Shown piece by piece: positions 26,641 through 35,111 of a stretch of 64,000 bases of DNA. This DNA is from an uncultured Chryseobacterium sp. (GTDB lineage: Bacteria > Bacteroidota > Bacteroidia > Flavobacteriales > Weeksellaceae): positions 1-64,000 of the forward strand of contig CAJYLH010000002.1 in assembly GCA_913775525.1 (NCBI GenBank), read 5' to 3'. A model generated the notes under the pieces. It was not told the DNA's origin. It worked only from the letters and a program-made list of their open reading frames with translations, and ran no database searches. Both the position numbers and the translations under genes were made by a program. Numbering within the stretch: the first letter of the stretch is position 1; the number at the start of each line of letters is the position of its first letter.

Positions 26641-27828
26641 TTATTTATTAACGAAAATATTATCTTCAGTTAATGTAATATCTTTCTCTTCGCCTATAGA
26701 AAACATGTAATCTTCAAGCACTTTTTCCGTAGTTCCTCTAAGCCCTCTGGCTCCTAATCCCTTCTCCATAGTTTCATCTACGATTTTCTCAATGGCACCA
26801 TCGGTAAATACCAGTTTTGTCTCATCCATTTTAAAGAGTTCCACAAATTGGTTTACGATTGAATTTTTAGGCTCTTTCATAATGCGCACCATGGTTTCTT
26901 TAGTGAGTTTATCCAGATATGTAATAATAGGGAAACGTCCTAAAAGTTCGGGAATCAATCCGAAGGAACGAAGGTCAATAGCATTGATGTTGGTTAAGAT
27001 ATATTCATCTTCATCTGTTTTATTGATCTTCTCTGAGCTGAATCCTATCGCCTGCTTGTTCAGCCTTCTTTCAATAATTTCTTTGATCCCGTCAAAAGCC
27101 CCTCCGGCAATGAACAGGATGTTCTGGGTATTTACCTGGATGTATTTCTGATCCGGATGCTTACGCCCGCCCTGTGGTGGTACGTTAACAATGCTTCCTT
27201 CCAGTAGTTTAAGCAGACCCTGCTGAACCCCTTCTCCGGAAACATCCCTGGTAATGCTGGGATTATCAGATTTTCTGGCAATTTTATCAATCTCATCAAT
27301 GAATACGATTCCTCTTTCTGCCTTTTCAACATCATAATCAGCAACCATCAGCAGCCTGGAGAGGATGCTTTCCACATCTTCCCCTACATAACCGGCTTCA
27401 GTAAGGATTGTAGCATCCACAATACAGAACGGTACATTAAGCTCACGGGCAATGGTTTTCGCCAGCAACGTCTTTCCGGTACCGGTTTCACCAATCATAA
27501 TGATATTGGATTTCTCAAGCTCCACAGACCTGTTTTCGTCCTTCGCGTGAAGCAGTCTTTTATAATGGTTGTAAACAGCGATGGAAAGCTGTTTTTTAGC
27601 CTGGTCCTGTCCGATGACATACTCGTCCAGAAATTCTTTGATCTCTTTAGGTTTTTTAAGTTCGCTGATATTTTCCGCAGGAGAAAATCCAGGGCCTGCG
27701 GCACTGTCTTTTACAATAGCATGCGCCTGCTCTATGCAGTTTTCACAAATATACCCGTTCTGACCGGAGATCAGCATCTGCACTTCATTTCTCTTTCTGC
27801 CGCAAAAAGAACACTGGTTTGAATTCAT
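26641..27828 (-). CDS. clpX: ATP-dependent Clp protease unfoldase ClpX
   Basis: The AAA+ unfoldase that feeds substrates to ClpP. The 395-residue protein begins with the C4 zinc domain (C6, C9, C28, C31) and has Walker A GETGTGKTLLA, Walker B IVFIDEIDKIA, sensor and arginine finger regions (ELLGRFPIITYL), and the LGARGLRG segment near the C-terminus. Length is slightly short of the usual 410-425 but complete. clpP is not next to it, unlike in many bacteria. Confidence 0.97.
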   Translation of the reverse strand: MNSNQCSFCGRKRNEVQMLISGQNGYICENCIEQAHAIVKDSAAGPGFSPAENISELKKPKEIKEFLDEYVIGQDQAKKQLSIAVYNHYKRLLHAKDENRSVELEKSNIIMIGETGTGKTLLAKTIARELNVPFCIVDATILTEAGYVGEDVESILSRLLMVADYDVEKAERGIVFIDEIDKIARKSDNPSITRDVSGEGVQQGLLKLLEGSIVNVPPQGGRKHPDQKYIQVNTQNILFIAGGAFDGIKEIIERRLNKQAIGFSSEKINKTDEDEYILTNINAIDLRSFGLIPELLGRFPIITYLDKLTKETMVRIMKEPKNSIVNQFVELFKMDETKLVFTDGAIEKIVDETMEKGLGARGLRGTTEKVLEDYMFSIGEEKDITLTEDNIFVNK

Positions 27829-27850
27829 TTTAAATTTGGATTATATGATA

Positions 27851-27880
27851 AAAATCGCAAAAGCAACTTTTACGATTTTA
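27851..27880. terminator. Hairpin between HIT gene and clpX
   Basis: AAAATCG-C-AAAAG / CTTTT-A-CGATTTT forms an A/T-flanked stem directly after the HIT stop. It is flanked by A and T tracts and could terminate minus-strand HIT transcripts ahead of clpX. Confidence 0.6.
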
Positions 27881-27884
27881 TATT

Positions 27885-28274
27885 TTAAGAATTAATAATT
27901 GATTTCTGAATTTCTTTATACTCTTCATCTGTCAGCTTAAGCCTTGCATTTTTGAAATTCATATCTTCCACTGTATTCAGCGGAATCAGATGGATGTGAG
28001 CATGGGGAACTTCAAGTCCTACTACAGCTACTCCTACTCTTACACAGGGAACTGCATTTTTGATTTTTTTGGCAATTTCCTGGGTAAAACCCCAAAGGTT
28101 TTTATATTCATCACTTTCCAGATCAAAGATCAGGTCCGTTTCTTTTTTAGGAACTACAAGGGTATGCCCTTTTACCAAAGGCATTGCATCCAGGAACGCT
28201 ACGAAATGCTCATCCTCTGCAATACTATAGGAATGAATTTCCTTGTTGATGATTTTAGTAAATATGGTACTCAT
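27885..28274 (-). CDS. HIT family nucleotide-binding hydrolase
   Basis: A 129-residue histidine-triad protein with the HxHxHxx motif seen as HAHIHLIP near residue 92. HIT enzymes hydrolyse nucleoside phosphoramidates or dinucleotides. The substrate cannot be told from sequence. It lies between greA and clpX on the same strand, 27 bases downstream of greA, and is probably transcribed with greA. Confidence 0.92.
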   Translation of the reverse strand: MSTIFTKIINKEIHSYSIAEDEHFVAFLDAMPLVKGHTLVVPKKETDLIFDLESDEYKNLWGFTQEIAKKIKNAVPCVRVGVAVVGLEVPHAHIHLIPLNTVEDMNFKNARLKLTDEEYKEIQKSIINS

Positions 28275-28301
28275 TGTATGGTGATAGGAATTGAAGATTG
28301 A

Positions 28302-28772
28302 TTACAGGGTAATATCCAGCACTTCAAAAGAAAGCTTGTTTCCGTTTGGCAACACGATTTCTGCAGTTTCCCCTACTGCTTTGCCCAGTAAGCCTTTGGC
28401 AATAGGCGTATTCACTGAAATCTTCCCGCTCTTCAGGTCGCTTTCATTATCCGGCACCAAAGTGAACACCTGCTGTTGTTGGGTTGCATTATTTTTCAGC
28501 TTCACCGTAGTAAGGATAGAAACTTTTGAAGTATCAAGCTGGCTTTCATCGATGATCTTAGAACTTGCAATGGCATCCTTAAGTTTGGAAATTCTCATTT
28601 CGAGCATTCCCTGCGCTTCTTTGGCTGCATCGTATTCAGCATTTTCAGACAGGTCTCCTTTATCTCTCGCTTCTGCAATCTGCTGGGTGATCTTCGGCCT
28701 TTCCACAGTTTCCAGTTGTTCCAGCTCAGCCTTCATTTTCTCGAGTCCCTCCTTTGTTACATAGCTTGCCAT
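28302..28772 (-). CDS. greA: Transcription elongation factor GreA
   Basis: Binds the RNA polymerase secondary channel and promotes cleavage of backtracked RNA. The 156-residue length fits. An N-terminal coiled coil (about 1-75; the tip acidic region GDLSENAEYDAAKE) is followed by a C-terminal FKBP-like domain ending LGKAVGETAEIVLPNGNKL. MASYVTKEG is chosen as start because it matches the family, three codons inside the longest ORF. Confidence 0.96.
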   Translation of the reverse strand: MASYVTKEGLEKMKAELEQLETVERPKITQQIAEARDKGDLSENAEYDAAKEAQGMLEMRISKLKDAIASSKIIDESQLDTSKVSILTTVKLKNNATQQQQVFTLVPDNESDLKSGKISVNTPIAKGLLGKAVGETAEIVLPNGNKLSFEVLDITL

Positions 28773-28879
28773 AATTTTCAAAATTTAGTTTTAGTATAAA
28801 AAAATAATCCGACATTTGCCGGACAATGTTTTGTTGATATAATCGTTTAAGATACAAATATATAAAAATTTAAATTGAA

Positions 28880-29332
28880 ATGAAAAAAAGTTTCGCAATC
28901 CTTTCAATTATCACTTCACTGATATTCAACAGCTTAATGATCCAATCCTGCGGCAGCCGGGAAGATACGGTAAGCTGCTTTCCCAATAATCCTATCAATG
29001 TAACCCTGAACCTAAACCTTCCTGCTTATTATGTCTTAAACCAGGCGGGAAACTGGATGTACATCAATGAACAACAGTCCGGAACCAGGGGACTGATTGT
29101 GGTAAGAGCTTCGGATACGACTTTTAAAATTTACGACCGGAACGCCCCTCATATCTGCCCTGATAATACCACCACCCTGGAAGTAAAAGACAACATCAAG
29201 GTCATCTGCCCGAAAGATAATGCCACATGGATTCTGCTTACCGGCCAGCCTACCGCTGTAGCTAATATTCCTCCTAAAACATATCTGTATAATTATGATC
29301 CTTCAGGGAAAATTTTAAATATTTATTTTTGA
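28880..29332 (+). CDS. Exported lipoprotein, degenerate Rieske-like domain
   Basis: A 150-residue lipoprotein: lipobox MIQSC with the lipidated cysteine near residue 24, then a beta-rich domain including INVTLNLNLPAYY, GTRGLIVV, NAPHICP and VICPKDNATWILLTGQP. The arrangement recalls flavobacterial small Rieske-fold lipoproteins, where CPxH and CxxH bind 2Fe-2S, but here the second histidine position is not kept, so cluster binding is doubtful. Start codon TGATG overlap couples it to dtd. Function unknown. Confidence 0.75.
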   Translation: MKKSFAILSIITSLIFNSLMIQSCGSREDTVSCFPNNPINVTLNLNLPAYYVLNQAGNWMYINEQQSGTRGLIVVRASDTTFKIYDRNAPHICPDNTTTLEVKDNIKVICPKDNATWILLTGQPTAVANIPPKTYLYNYDPSGKILNIYF

Positions 29333-29781
29333 TGAAAGTCGTTATACAAAGAGTATCAGAATCAAGCGTAAAGGTAAACGGGGAAATTGTAGGAGACATA
29401 GGCCGTGGGCTGATGCTGCTGATAGGTATAGATGAAAACGATTCTTTAGCCGATGCCGACTGGCTGGTTCAAAAAATACTGAACCTCAGGATTTTTAGTG
29501 ATGAGGAAGGAAAAATGAATTTATCCGTAACGGATATAGCCGGGGAATTACTGTGCATCAGCCAGTTTACCCTCATGGCAGAATACAGAAAAGGAAACCG
29601 CCCTTCATTCATCAGAGCAGCAAGGCCCGATCAGGCAGTTCCGATATTTGAATATTTCAAACAGGAAATAGCGAAATCCGGACTCAGGACCGAAAGCGGC
29701 ATATTCGGAGCCGATATGAAGGTATCGCTTGTTAATGATGGTCCGGTAACGATTGTTATGGACTCAGCTACTAAAAGCTGA
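29332..29781 (+). CDS. dtd: D-aminoacyl-tRNA deacylase
   Basis: Removes D-amino acids mischarged on tRNA. The 149-residue protein has the family motifs SQFTLMAEYRKGNRPSF (catalytic threonine region) and the C-terminal NDGPVTIVMDS (Gly-cisPro region). ATG at 29332 overlaps the stop of the preceding lipoprotein by one base; the TTG three bases earlier is less likely. Confidence 0.96.
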   Translation: MKVVIQRVSESSVKVNGEIVGDIGRGLMLLIGIDENDSLADADWLVQKILNLRIFSDEEGKMNLSVTDIAGELLCISQFTLMAEYRKGNRPSFIRAARPDQAVPIFEYFKQEIAKSGLRTESGIFGADMKVSLVNDGPVTIVMDSATKS

Positions 29782-29796
29782 CCACTATTCATATTC

Positions 29797-29832
29797 AAAA
29801 AAACGTCTTTCATTTTTGAAAGACGTTTTTTA
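29797..29832. terminator. Bidirectional terminator, dtd versus lipoprotein
   Basis: AAAAAACGTCTTTCA / TGAAAGACGTTTTTT with a short T loop lies between convergent genes; A and T tracts flank both sides, so it can stop both transcripts. Confidence 0.92.
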
Positions 29833-29851
29833 TAAGTAAACTTTTAATCTG

Positions 29852-30361
29852 TTAATTGGCAGGTACACTGCTGAAATTAAGGGCAATTCTGAGGTTCATA
29901 TCTGAACTGGTCTGATTCTTCAATTCATAAACAGTTCTTACCGTAAGGCCTGAACTCTTGACAACCTCATCCAAAAACCCGGAGGTATTCAGGTCAAGAT
30001 TAAGGCTTGCCGCATCAGTAGAAATATTGGATCTGGATGCAACCAGCTTTTCACCGGTCCCATTTGAAGAGATATATACTTTAATGGATTTAAGTGCATT
30101 CAATGTGCCACCAGCCGGCGATACAACAGATATTTTAGCGTCTGAAATCCTCACATCTTTAATTCGGGCATCGTTATTTCCGCCAAACCAGGTCTGCACA
30201 TTGGAAGCAGTTGCTGTAGAAGATACTTCCTTATCAGCAGGAACTCCTGTTGAGATCAATACATTGGCCGTATACGGAAAAGAGTTCTGGACCAGAGATT
30301 GTACGGTTCCACAGCTTACCATTACGACAGAGGCGGCGGCTGTTAACAGTATATTTTTCAT
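29852..30361 (-). CDS. Hypothetical lipoprotein, beta-rich
   Basis: A 169-residue lipoprotein with lipobox VVMVSC (Cys near 17) followed by a beta-rich, Ser/Thr/Asn-rich domain without cysteine or known motif. The pattern of alternating strands (KDVRISDAKISVVSP, KSIKVYISSN) looks like a small beta-sandwich surface or periplasmic protein. Family not recognised. It lies next to another lipoprotein gene, 41 bases downstream of it on the same strand. Confidence 0.75.
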   Translation of the reverse strand: MKNILLTAAASVVMVSCGTVQSLVQNSFPYTANVLISTGVPADKEVSSTATASNVQTWFGGNNDARIKDVRISDAKISVVSPAGGTLNALKSIKVYISSNGTGEKLVASRSNISTDAASLNLDLNTSGFLDEVVKSSGLTVRTVYELKNQTSSDMNLRIALNFSSVPAN

Positions 30362-30402
30362 AATATTGAATTTTAAAATGTCTTTGCAGAAATTATACCA
30401 AC

Positions 30403-30942
30403 TTATTCAACGCTTACTGTAAAATCACCTTTTGTATTCCCTTCCGCCATCTGGTCCTTACCAATGATCAGCCAAACTTCGCCTTTGCTTTTGATATCAT
30501 ACGTGAGATCCCTGCCGAAAGGCCCGTCATAGTCACCATTAGGAAGCCTGATCTGGTTAAACCGTATATTAAAATCCTTTTGCCCGGTACTGATGTTAGC
30601 CTTAAGTTTTGATTGATCAAAATTAGTAATTTTCAGGATTAGCTTCTGATTCTGATCCGTAAACTCCTCACCCAGCGTGAAAGGAAGCTGGGAAGCATCC
30701 ATAGTCCGGGTAATTTCGCCGTTCTTAACTTGCCTCATCACTCCCGTCTTTAGAACCTCCTTGGTCGCCGGGGCATTATTGATGATAGAATCTTTCTTTC
30801 TTAAAGCCATGGAGTCTGCAACCGCTTGTGATGGGGTCTGTTCTGTTATCATGGCAGAGTCCTGACCGGCTGTTTCTGTTTTTTCTGTCTCTTTTTTGCA
30901 TGACAGCAGCAGCAAAGGAAGCAATACGAAGTATTTTTTCAT
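30403..30942 (-). CDS. Hypothetical lipoprotein
   Basis: A 179-residue lipoprotein with lipobox LLLLSC (Cys 15), a Lys/Glu/Thr-rich linker (about 16-85) and a C-terminal globular region (about 90-179) with GEVWLIIGKDQM and FTVSVE. Family not recognised. It may be co-transcribed with the lipoprotein downstream. Confidence 0.75.
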   Translation of the reverse strand: MKKYFVLLPLLLLSCKKETEKTETAGQDSAMITEQTPSQAVADSMALRKKDSIINNAPATKEVLKTGVMRQVKNGEITRTMDASQLPFTLGEEFTDQNQKLILKITNFDQSKLKANISTGQKDFNIRFNQIRLPNGDYDGPFGRDLTYDIKSKGEVWLIIGKDQMAEGNTKGDFTVSVE

Positions 30943-31042
30943 AACTGTTGTTTTTTATGATATAATAAGGCATACAAGAATGCGAAAATTGTTCCAACCC
31001 TTCAACCCAAAATAATTATCCGAGAGCTATACGAATCATATT

Positions 31043-32413
31043 TTACCGTACAAAACGGTAATATAATGCCTGGGAAAGAAGGCTTTCACCTTCATGCTTT
31101 TCTACCTGGTCTAAAATTTCTTTTTTCAATGGATCTTTATGGTTCCTTTCGGCATAATCCAGGAGTATTTTTTCATTGAAATTAACGGAAGCCTTGTGAA
31201 AATCCGGATTGAAATTTTCACGCCGGACATTTTGCCGGGTAATAAAGCCGCCCCAATTGATGAAGCTGCAAACCAGGATCGTAGCATATGCAAACCAGGT
31301 CATATTGTTGAACAGGAACATATTTTTCTTCTGACGCTGAATTTTAATGAACATCAATATCAGTCCTATCAGAGAAAGGATGAGGAAAGCACTTACACCA
31401 AGCCTTTTGTAGGTATACCCGTATTGCATGATGTATTCAGCATTTTTAGCCATAGCGGAAAGGATAAGGACAGCATTCAGCAGAATCCATATTTTCGCCA
31501 GAGATTTCAGCATATCTGCCTTCGGATCAAAGTTAAAAGCAGATTTAAAATAAAACATCATTACGAGGACAGCCATGATAATGGAAAGTATGACGGCATT
31601 TACTCTTTCATGGGTTTCTTCCGAAAGCTTTGCGGCTGCTTTGCTGCTTTCATAAAACTGTTCATAATTGTACGAAACAATAAAAAAAACGAGAAGGATA
31701 CTCAGGAGCAGGAATGATATGACTCCGCTTGCCCGTTCCGCCTCAAGATCAAAGAATGAATAGGTGGACTTCAAAACCTTCTCGTTATTTTCAAAATCAT
31801 TGCTAAGCATTATGTTCTGCTTATATATAAGTTTTTCGACAGCATAATTCCAGTAGTTGAATGCGATAAAAAATCCCAGTACGGCAATGCACAGAAACTG
31901 CCAGATATCCAGATCCCATTCGTATCCGCTGAAAAATTCTGCAAAGTGATGGCTTCCCGCTGCATAGATCCCAAAGAAAATACTGACGAGCACCAAAGGA
32001 ATTATCACCCATGCAAACATCTTCTGCCAGAACCCGGGAATATTCTTTTTGGGAAGCCATTCTTCAAAACTGAAAAAACGGCATACTGAAGTAAAAGTAT
32101 TGACCATAAATACAGGGATAAGCAACAGGATTTTCATCCGCCTGTTTTTAGACCTGTATGACAATAATAGAAGTGAGCTTACCACTGCAAGAAATGAAGA
32201 GAGATCGCCATACCACGCAAACGCAATACCGGATATAGCGGAGGTTGCCATCAAGACAAAGAATGTTTTTGTCCTGTTTTTTACCGGTGTCCTGTTTACA
32301 GTAAGTAGAGCATAGATGATGCAAAGAATCCCTACATTAAGCCCTACATTTTCGTTGTAGAATAAAGCAACAAATAAGGCAGTGGTAAGGAATATATAGT
32401 GATGTGTTTTCAT
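31043..32413 (-). CDS. DUF4173-like polytopic membrane protein
   Basis: A 456-residue protein with about ten to twelve membrane helices and a soluble C-terminal tail (about 400-456, NFNPDFHKASVNFNEKILLDYAERN). The order and the segment YGYTYKRLGVSAF resemble DUF4173/DUF4153 proteins of unknown function. It is the last gene of a tight unit starting with a small membrane gene at 34399, and likely works at the envelope. Confidence 0.75.
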   Translation of the reverse strand: MKTHHYIFLTTALFVALFYNENVGLNVGILCIIYALLTVNRTPVKNRTKTFFVLMATSAISGIAFAWYGDLSSFLAVVSSLLLLSYRSKNRRMKILLLIPVFMVNTFTSVCRFFSFEEWLPKKNIPGFWQKMFAWVIIPLVLVSIFFGIYAAGSHHFAEFFSGYEWDLDIWQFLCIAVLGFFIAFNYWNYAVEKLIYKQNIMLSNDFENNEKVLKSTYSFFDLEAERASGVISFLLLSILLVFFIVSYNYEQFYESSKAAAKLSEETHERVNAVILSIIMAVLVMMFYFKSAFNFDPKADMLKSLAKIWILLNAVLILSAMAKNAEYIMQYGYTYKRLGVSAFLILSLIGLILMFIKIQRQKKNMFLFNNMTWFAYATILVCSFINWGGFITRQNVRRENFNPDFHKASVNFNEKILLDYAERNHKDPLKKEILDQVEKHEGESLLSQALYYRFVR

Positions 32414-32467
32414 GATTTTAAAATTGAATTGATAATTAAGGGTTTCAGGATTTGCCTACGGTATCCA

Positions 32468-32953
32468 TCAGTGTAAAGCCACTGTATCGTTCCGGAAGAT
32501 GAAGTCTTTCAGGTGTTCAAAATTCTGCCACAGTAATGTTTCGAAGTCCCAGTCGTAAAATTTCCGCATCATTTTTCCTTTTTGGTAAGCTTGACGATAT
32601 ACGGGTATATATTCAGGCAGGATTAAGGTACCAAGGACAATAGCAGCTAAAAGATGTGCATTCAGCTTTCCGTTTCCAAGGAGCAGGTACTGCATGGCAA
32701 CCTCATCTTCGAAACGGGTACTGCAGCCGGTGATAAGATGATGGACATCATGGTCTTCCATCTTAGGGATCATGCTGAAGCCATGCTTTTCATAGAATTC
32801 TCCCAGTTGTCTTCCCAGGGAGCCTTTGTGAAACTCCAGCAGCTGTTTTTCAGTGAACTGCCATTGCCTCTTTTTCCTTTTAAAACAGGTCCTGTACAAT
32901 TTCTGGGTTCTATTATAAATCAGCAACAGAAACCTTACGCGTATTTTTTTCAT
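32468..32953 (-). CDS. COQ4-like protein
   Basis: A 161-residue protein with the COQ4 metal-binding motif HDxxHx11E: H68, D69, H72 and E84 in EDHDVHHLITGC...FEDEVAMQ, followed by a helical region LLAAIVLGTLILPEY. In eukaryotes and proteobacteria COQ4 acts in ubiquinone assembly. Bacteroidota generally use menaquinone, so the real role here is unclear. It sits 2 bases downstream of a small membrane protein gene and 54 bases before the DUF4173 gene. Confidence 0.82.
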   Translation of the reverse strand: MKKIRVRFLLLIYNRTQKLYRTCFKRKKRQWQFTEKQLLEFHKGSLGRQLGEFYEKHGFSMIPKMEDHDVHHLITGCSTRFEDEVAMQYLLLGNGKLNAHLLAAIVLGTLILPEYIPVYRQAYQKGKMMRKFYDWDFETLLWQNFEHLKDFIFRNDTVALH

Positions 32954-32955
32954 AA

Positions 32956-33255
32956 TTAAAGTGTTAGAATTGAAATTCCGATAAAGAAGTATACAATGGC
33001 AATCGGGATGTTGATCAGGATGATCATGACCGCTTTCATGCAGGCACTGCGCCGGCGTACATCAACCCATGCATAGACTAAAATAGCCGCAATAATCAGC
33101 AGATTGATCATTGATCCGAAAATCAGCAACATAAATCCGCCGACTGCGAATTCATCATTCTTGCTCATGATGTAGCCTATCATGCTGATATTTCCGAGAA
33201 TAAAGAACAGCCAGAATACTGACTTTCCTAATGTAATTAAAGATTGATCGTTCAT
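32956..33255 (-). CDS. Small three-helix membrane protein
   Basis: A 99-residue protein with three hydrophobic helices (about 8-28, 38-64, 74-96) and a short basic loop DVRRRSACMK. No family recognised. It is tightly packed between the metallophosphoesterase (4-base gap) and the COQ4-like gene (2-base gap), which supports it as a real gene. Confidence 0.75.
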   Translation of the reverse strand: MNDQSLITLGKSVFWLFFILGNISMIGYIMSKNDEFAVGGFMLLIFGSMINLLIIAAILVYAWVDVRRRSACMKAVMIILINIPIAIVYFFIGISILTL

Positions 33256-33259
33256 TATT

Positions 33260-34099
33260 TTAAGATTGGGTTAAAGTGAACACTGTGATTTCCGGACGAA
33301 CCATGAAGCGCACCTGAAAAGAATGCCCTAATGCCCGGTTGATGTACAGCATCCTTCCGTCATGGAGATCAATGGCACCGGATACATATTTTTTATTCTT
33401 TACAGGAAGAATGGGAGTAATTACACCGGGAATCCGGCACTGACCGCCATGCGTGTGGCCGCTCAGAATCCAGCCCTGATATCCGTTCCATACCTCCAGG
33501 TCACACACATCCGGATTATGGCACAAGACGATGCCGGCTTTCGATGGATTATAATCTTTCATTACATCCATAGGCCTGAAATTGGGCGACCAAAGATCTT
33601 CAAAGCCGATAAAGCGGAGTCCTTCATACTCCTGTTGGGCGTTTTTCAGAATGGTAATTGCTTTATTTTCAAGCACGGTACAGATATGTTCTGTTATGCT
33701 GAGATCGCTCCAGTCTTTCCCATAATCATGGTTGCCTAAGATGCCTAAAGTGGCGATCTTACCCGTAACGGCATGTCCCATTACCTGCTCCAGCGCTGAA
33801 ATTTCTTCCGGTGTGCCGCAGTTTACATAATCACCGGTGTATACCACAAAATCAGGATCATAATGTCTGGCTTTCTTAAAGGCATCAATAATAAAGTGCC
33901 AGTCGAACCTGTTTCCCACATGCAGATCGGAAATCTGCATCAGTATTTTTCCTTCTAAGTGACCGGGAAGATTCTTCACCGGCAGTTTCCTTTCTACAAA
34001 TTCAAGCCAGAAGGGTTCAACCTGCCAGGAATACAGTGCCGGCAACATACCCGCCATGGCCAAGAGAGAAGCTTTTTTGATAAATGTTTTCCTTGTCAT
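33260..34099 (-). CDS. Metallophosphoesterase (YkuE/YaeI type)
   Basis: A 279-residue calcineurin-like phosphoesterase. The five metal motifs are visible: DLHVG, GDYVN, GNHDYG, LCHNPD and GHTHGGQ. A hydrophobic N-terminus (about 9-25, after TRKTFIKK) is a signal or anchor and might be a twin-arginine-like type without the RR pair. YaeI/YkuE relatives act on phospholipids or UDP-diacylglucosamine at the membrane; the substrate here is not known. It belongs to the five-gene unit 34399-31043. Confidence 0.9.
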   Translation of the reverse strand: MTRKTFIKKASLLAMAGMLPALYSWQVEPFWLEFVERKLPVKNLPGHLEGKILMQISDLHVGNRFDWHFIIDAFKKARHYDPDFVVYTGDYVNCGTPEEISALEQVMGHAVTGKIATLGILGNHDYGKDWSDLSITEHICTVLENKAITILKNAQQEYEGLRFIGFEDLWSPNFRPMDVMKDYNPSKAGIVLCHNPDVCDLEVWNGYQGWILSGHTHGGQCRIPGVITPILPVKNKKYVSGAIDLHDGRMLYINRALGHSFQVRFMVRPEITVFTLTQS

Positions 34100-34111
34100 G
34101 ATTCAAGGGAT

Positions 34112-34399
34112 TTAGCTGCCGGCCAGCGGAGTTCCGAAAATTCCAACAGCAAGCTCGATCCATATCAGCGCTATAACAAGAAGCATTACGCAGCAAAACA
34201 TTATTCTCAATGGGAGTTTTGTGACCCTACTTAAAATAAAGTGAATAAAACCTGCGGTACTCCAAAGTATCACGCCCGCTATAAGAAAATCATATCCCGA
34301 CCAGTTAACTTCACGGGATATCAAGTTCCCGACCAGCGGTATACACAGCAATAAAGCTGGTACCATGTATAATCCTACTAAATTTCTTTTTTTTGACAT
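34112..34399 (-). CDS. Small three-helix membrane protein
   Basis: A 95-residue protein with three hydrophobic segments (about 8-28, 36-60, 66-90) and no recognised domain. It is 51 bases downstream of the winged-helix regulator gene and 12 bases upstream of the metallophosphoesterase. Likely first gene of the envelope unit. Confidence 0.7.
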   Translation of the reverse strand: MSKKRNLVGLYMVPALLLCIPLVGNLISREVNWSGYDFLIAGVILWSTAGFIHFILSRVTKLPLRIMFCCVMLLVIALIWIELAVGIFGTPLAGS

Positions 34400-34450
34400 A
34401 TTATTATTTTTAAAAGTACTTTGAATTACAAAGTAATTAGGTAAAAAAAT

Positions 34451-34744
34451 TTATCTGCTTCCTAACAGTTTTTCAAGTGCATTCAGATGTTCGGTAAAAG
34501 CTTCTCTCCCTCTCTGGGTCACCCTATAAGAAGTCCTGGGCTTCTTCCCGACAAATTCTTTCTTTACCTCAATATACTCCGATTTTTCAAGCGCGTTGCT
34601 GTGGCTCGCAAGATTGCCGTCGGTAATTTCCAGCAGGCTTTTCATTTCGGAAAAATCAACCCAGTCGTTCACCATCAGCACAGACATAATGCCCAGCCGT
34701 ACACGACTTTCAAATTCTTTATTGAGTTGACTGATGTTAATCAT
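34451..34744 (-). CDS. Winged-helix transcriptional regulator
   Basis: A 97-residue one-domain DNA-binding protein. A recognition helix region (DFSEMKSLLEITDGNLASHSNALEKSEYI) and wing (KPRTSYRVTQRGREAFTEHLNALEKLL) match the HTH_34/MarR-like winged-helix group typical of Bacteroidota and archaea. It is directly upstream of, and probably controls, the membrane/metallophosphoesterase/COQ4/DUF4173 unit. Confidence 0.9.
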   Translation of the reverse strand: MINISQLNKEFESRVRLGIMSVLMVNDWVDFSEMKSLLEITDGNLASHSNALEKSEYIEVKKEFVGKKPRTSYRVTQRGREAFTEHLNALEKLLGSR

Positions 34745-35111
34745 TGTAATTGTATCCTGTTCATTCTAAAGTAATCATACTGCCTTATCAACAATAATCA
34801 TTTTTCTTTGTTTGTTATCCAGATATCTAATGGTTGAAATCCCGATCTTAAAAATCCTGATCTACTATTGATATCCAGATGTAAAAATTTAATATCTCCA
34901 TCTGATGTTAATATACCTAAGCATCTTAGCTGGATGACCGGCAGAGCTTAACGCTCATCGATCTTACTTATTTGATCAATTTTTAGCTGATACACCTTCT
35001 GATCGCTTTTATTTTTTATATTTCATAGCTTACAATACTAGAGAAAAAAGTCCTGAATCATACAGCCACAAAAGTAACAATAAAAAACAGGATGTATTTT
35101 TCCACAGCATC
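34745..35111. other. Non-coding gap, no feature identified
   Basis: A 367-base AT-rich stretch between two minus-strand genes. It contains short recurring strings such as ATATCCAGAT (about 34820 and 34870) but no protein-like ORF, tRNA or clear terminator. It should include the promoter of the winged-helix gene. Confidence 0.4.
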
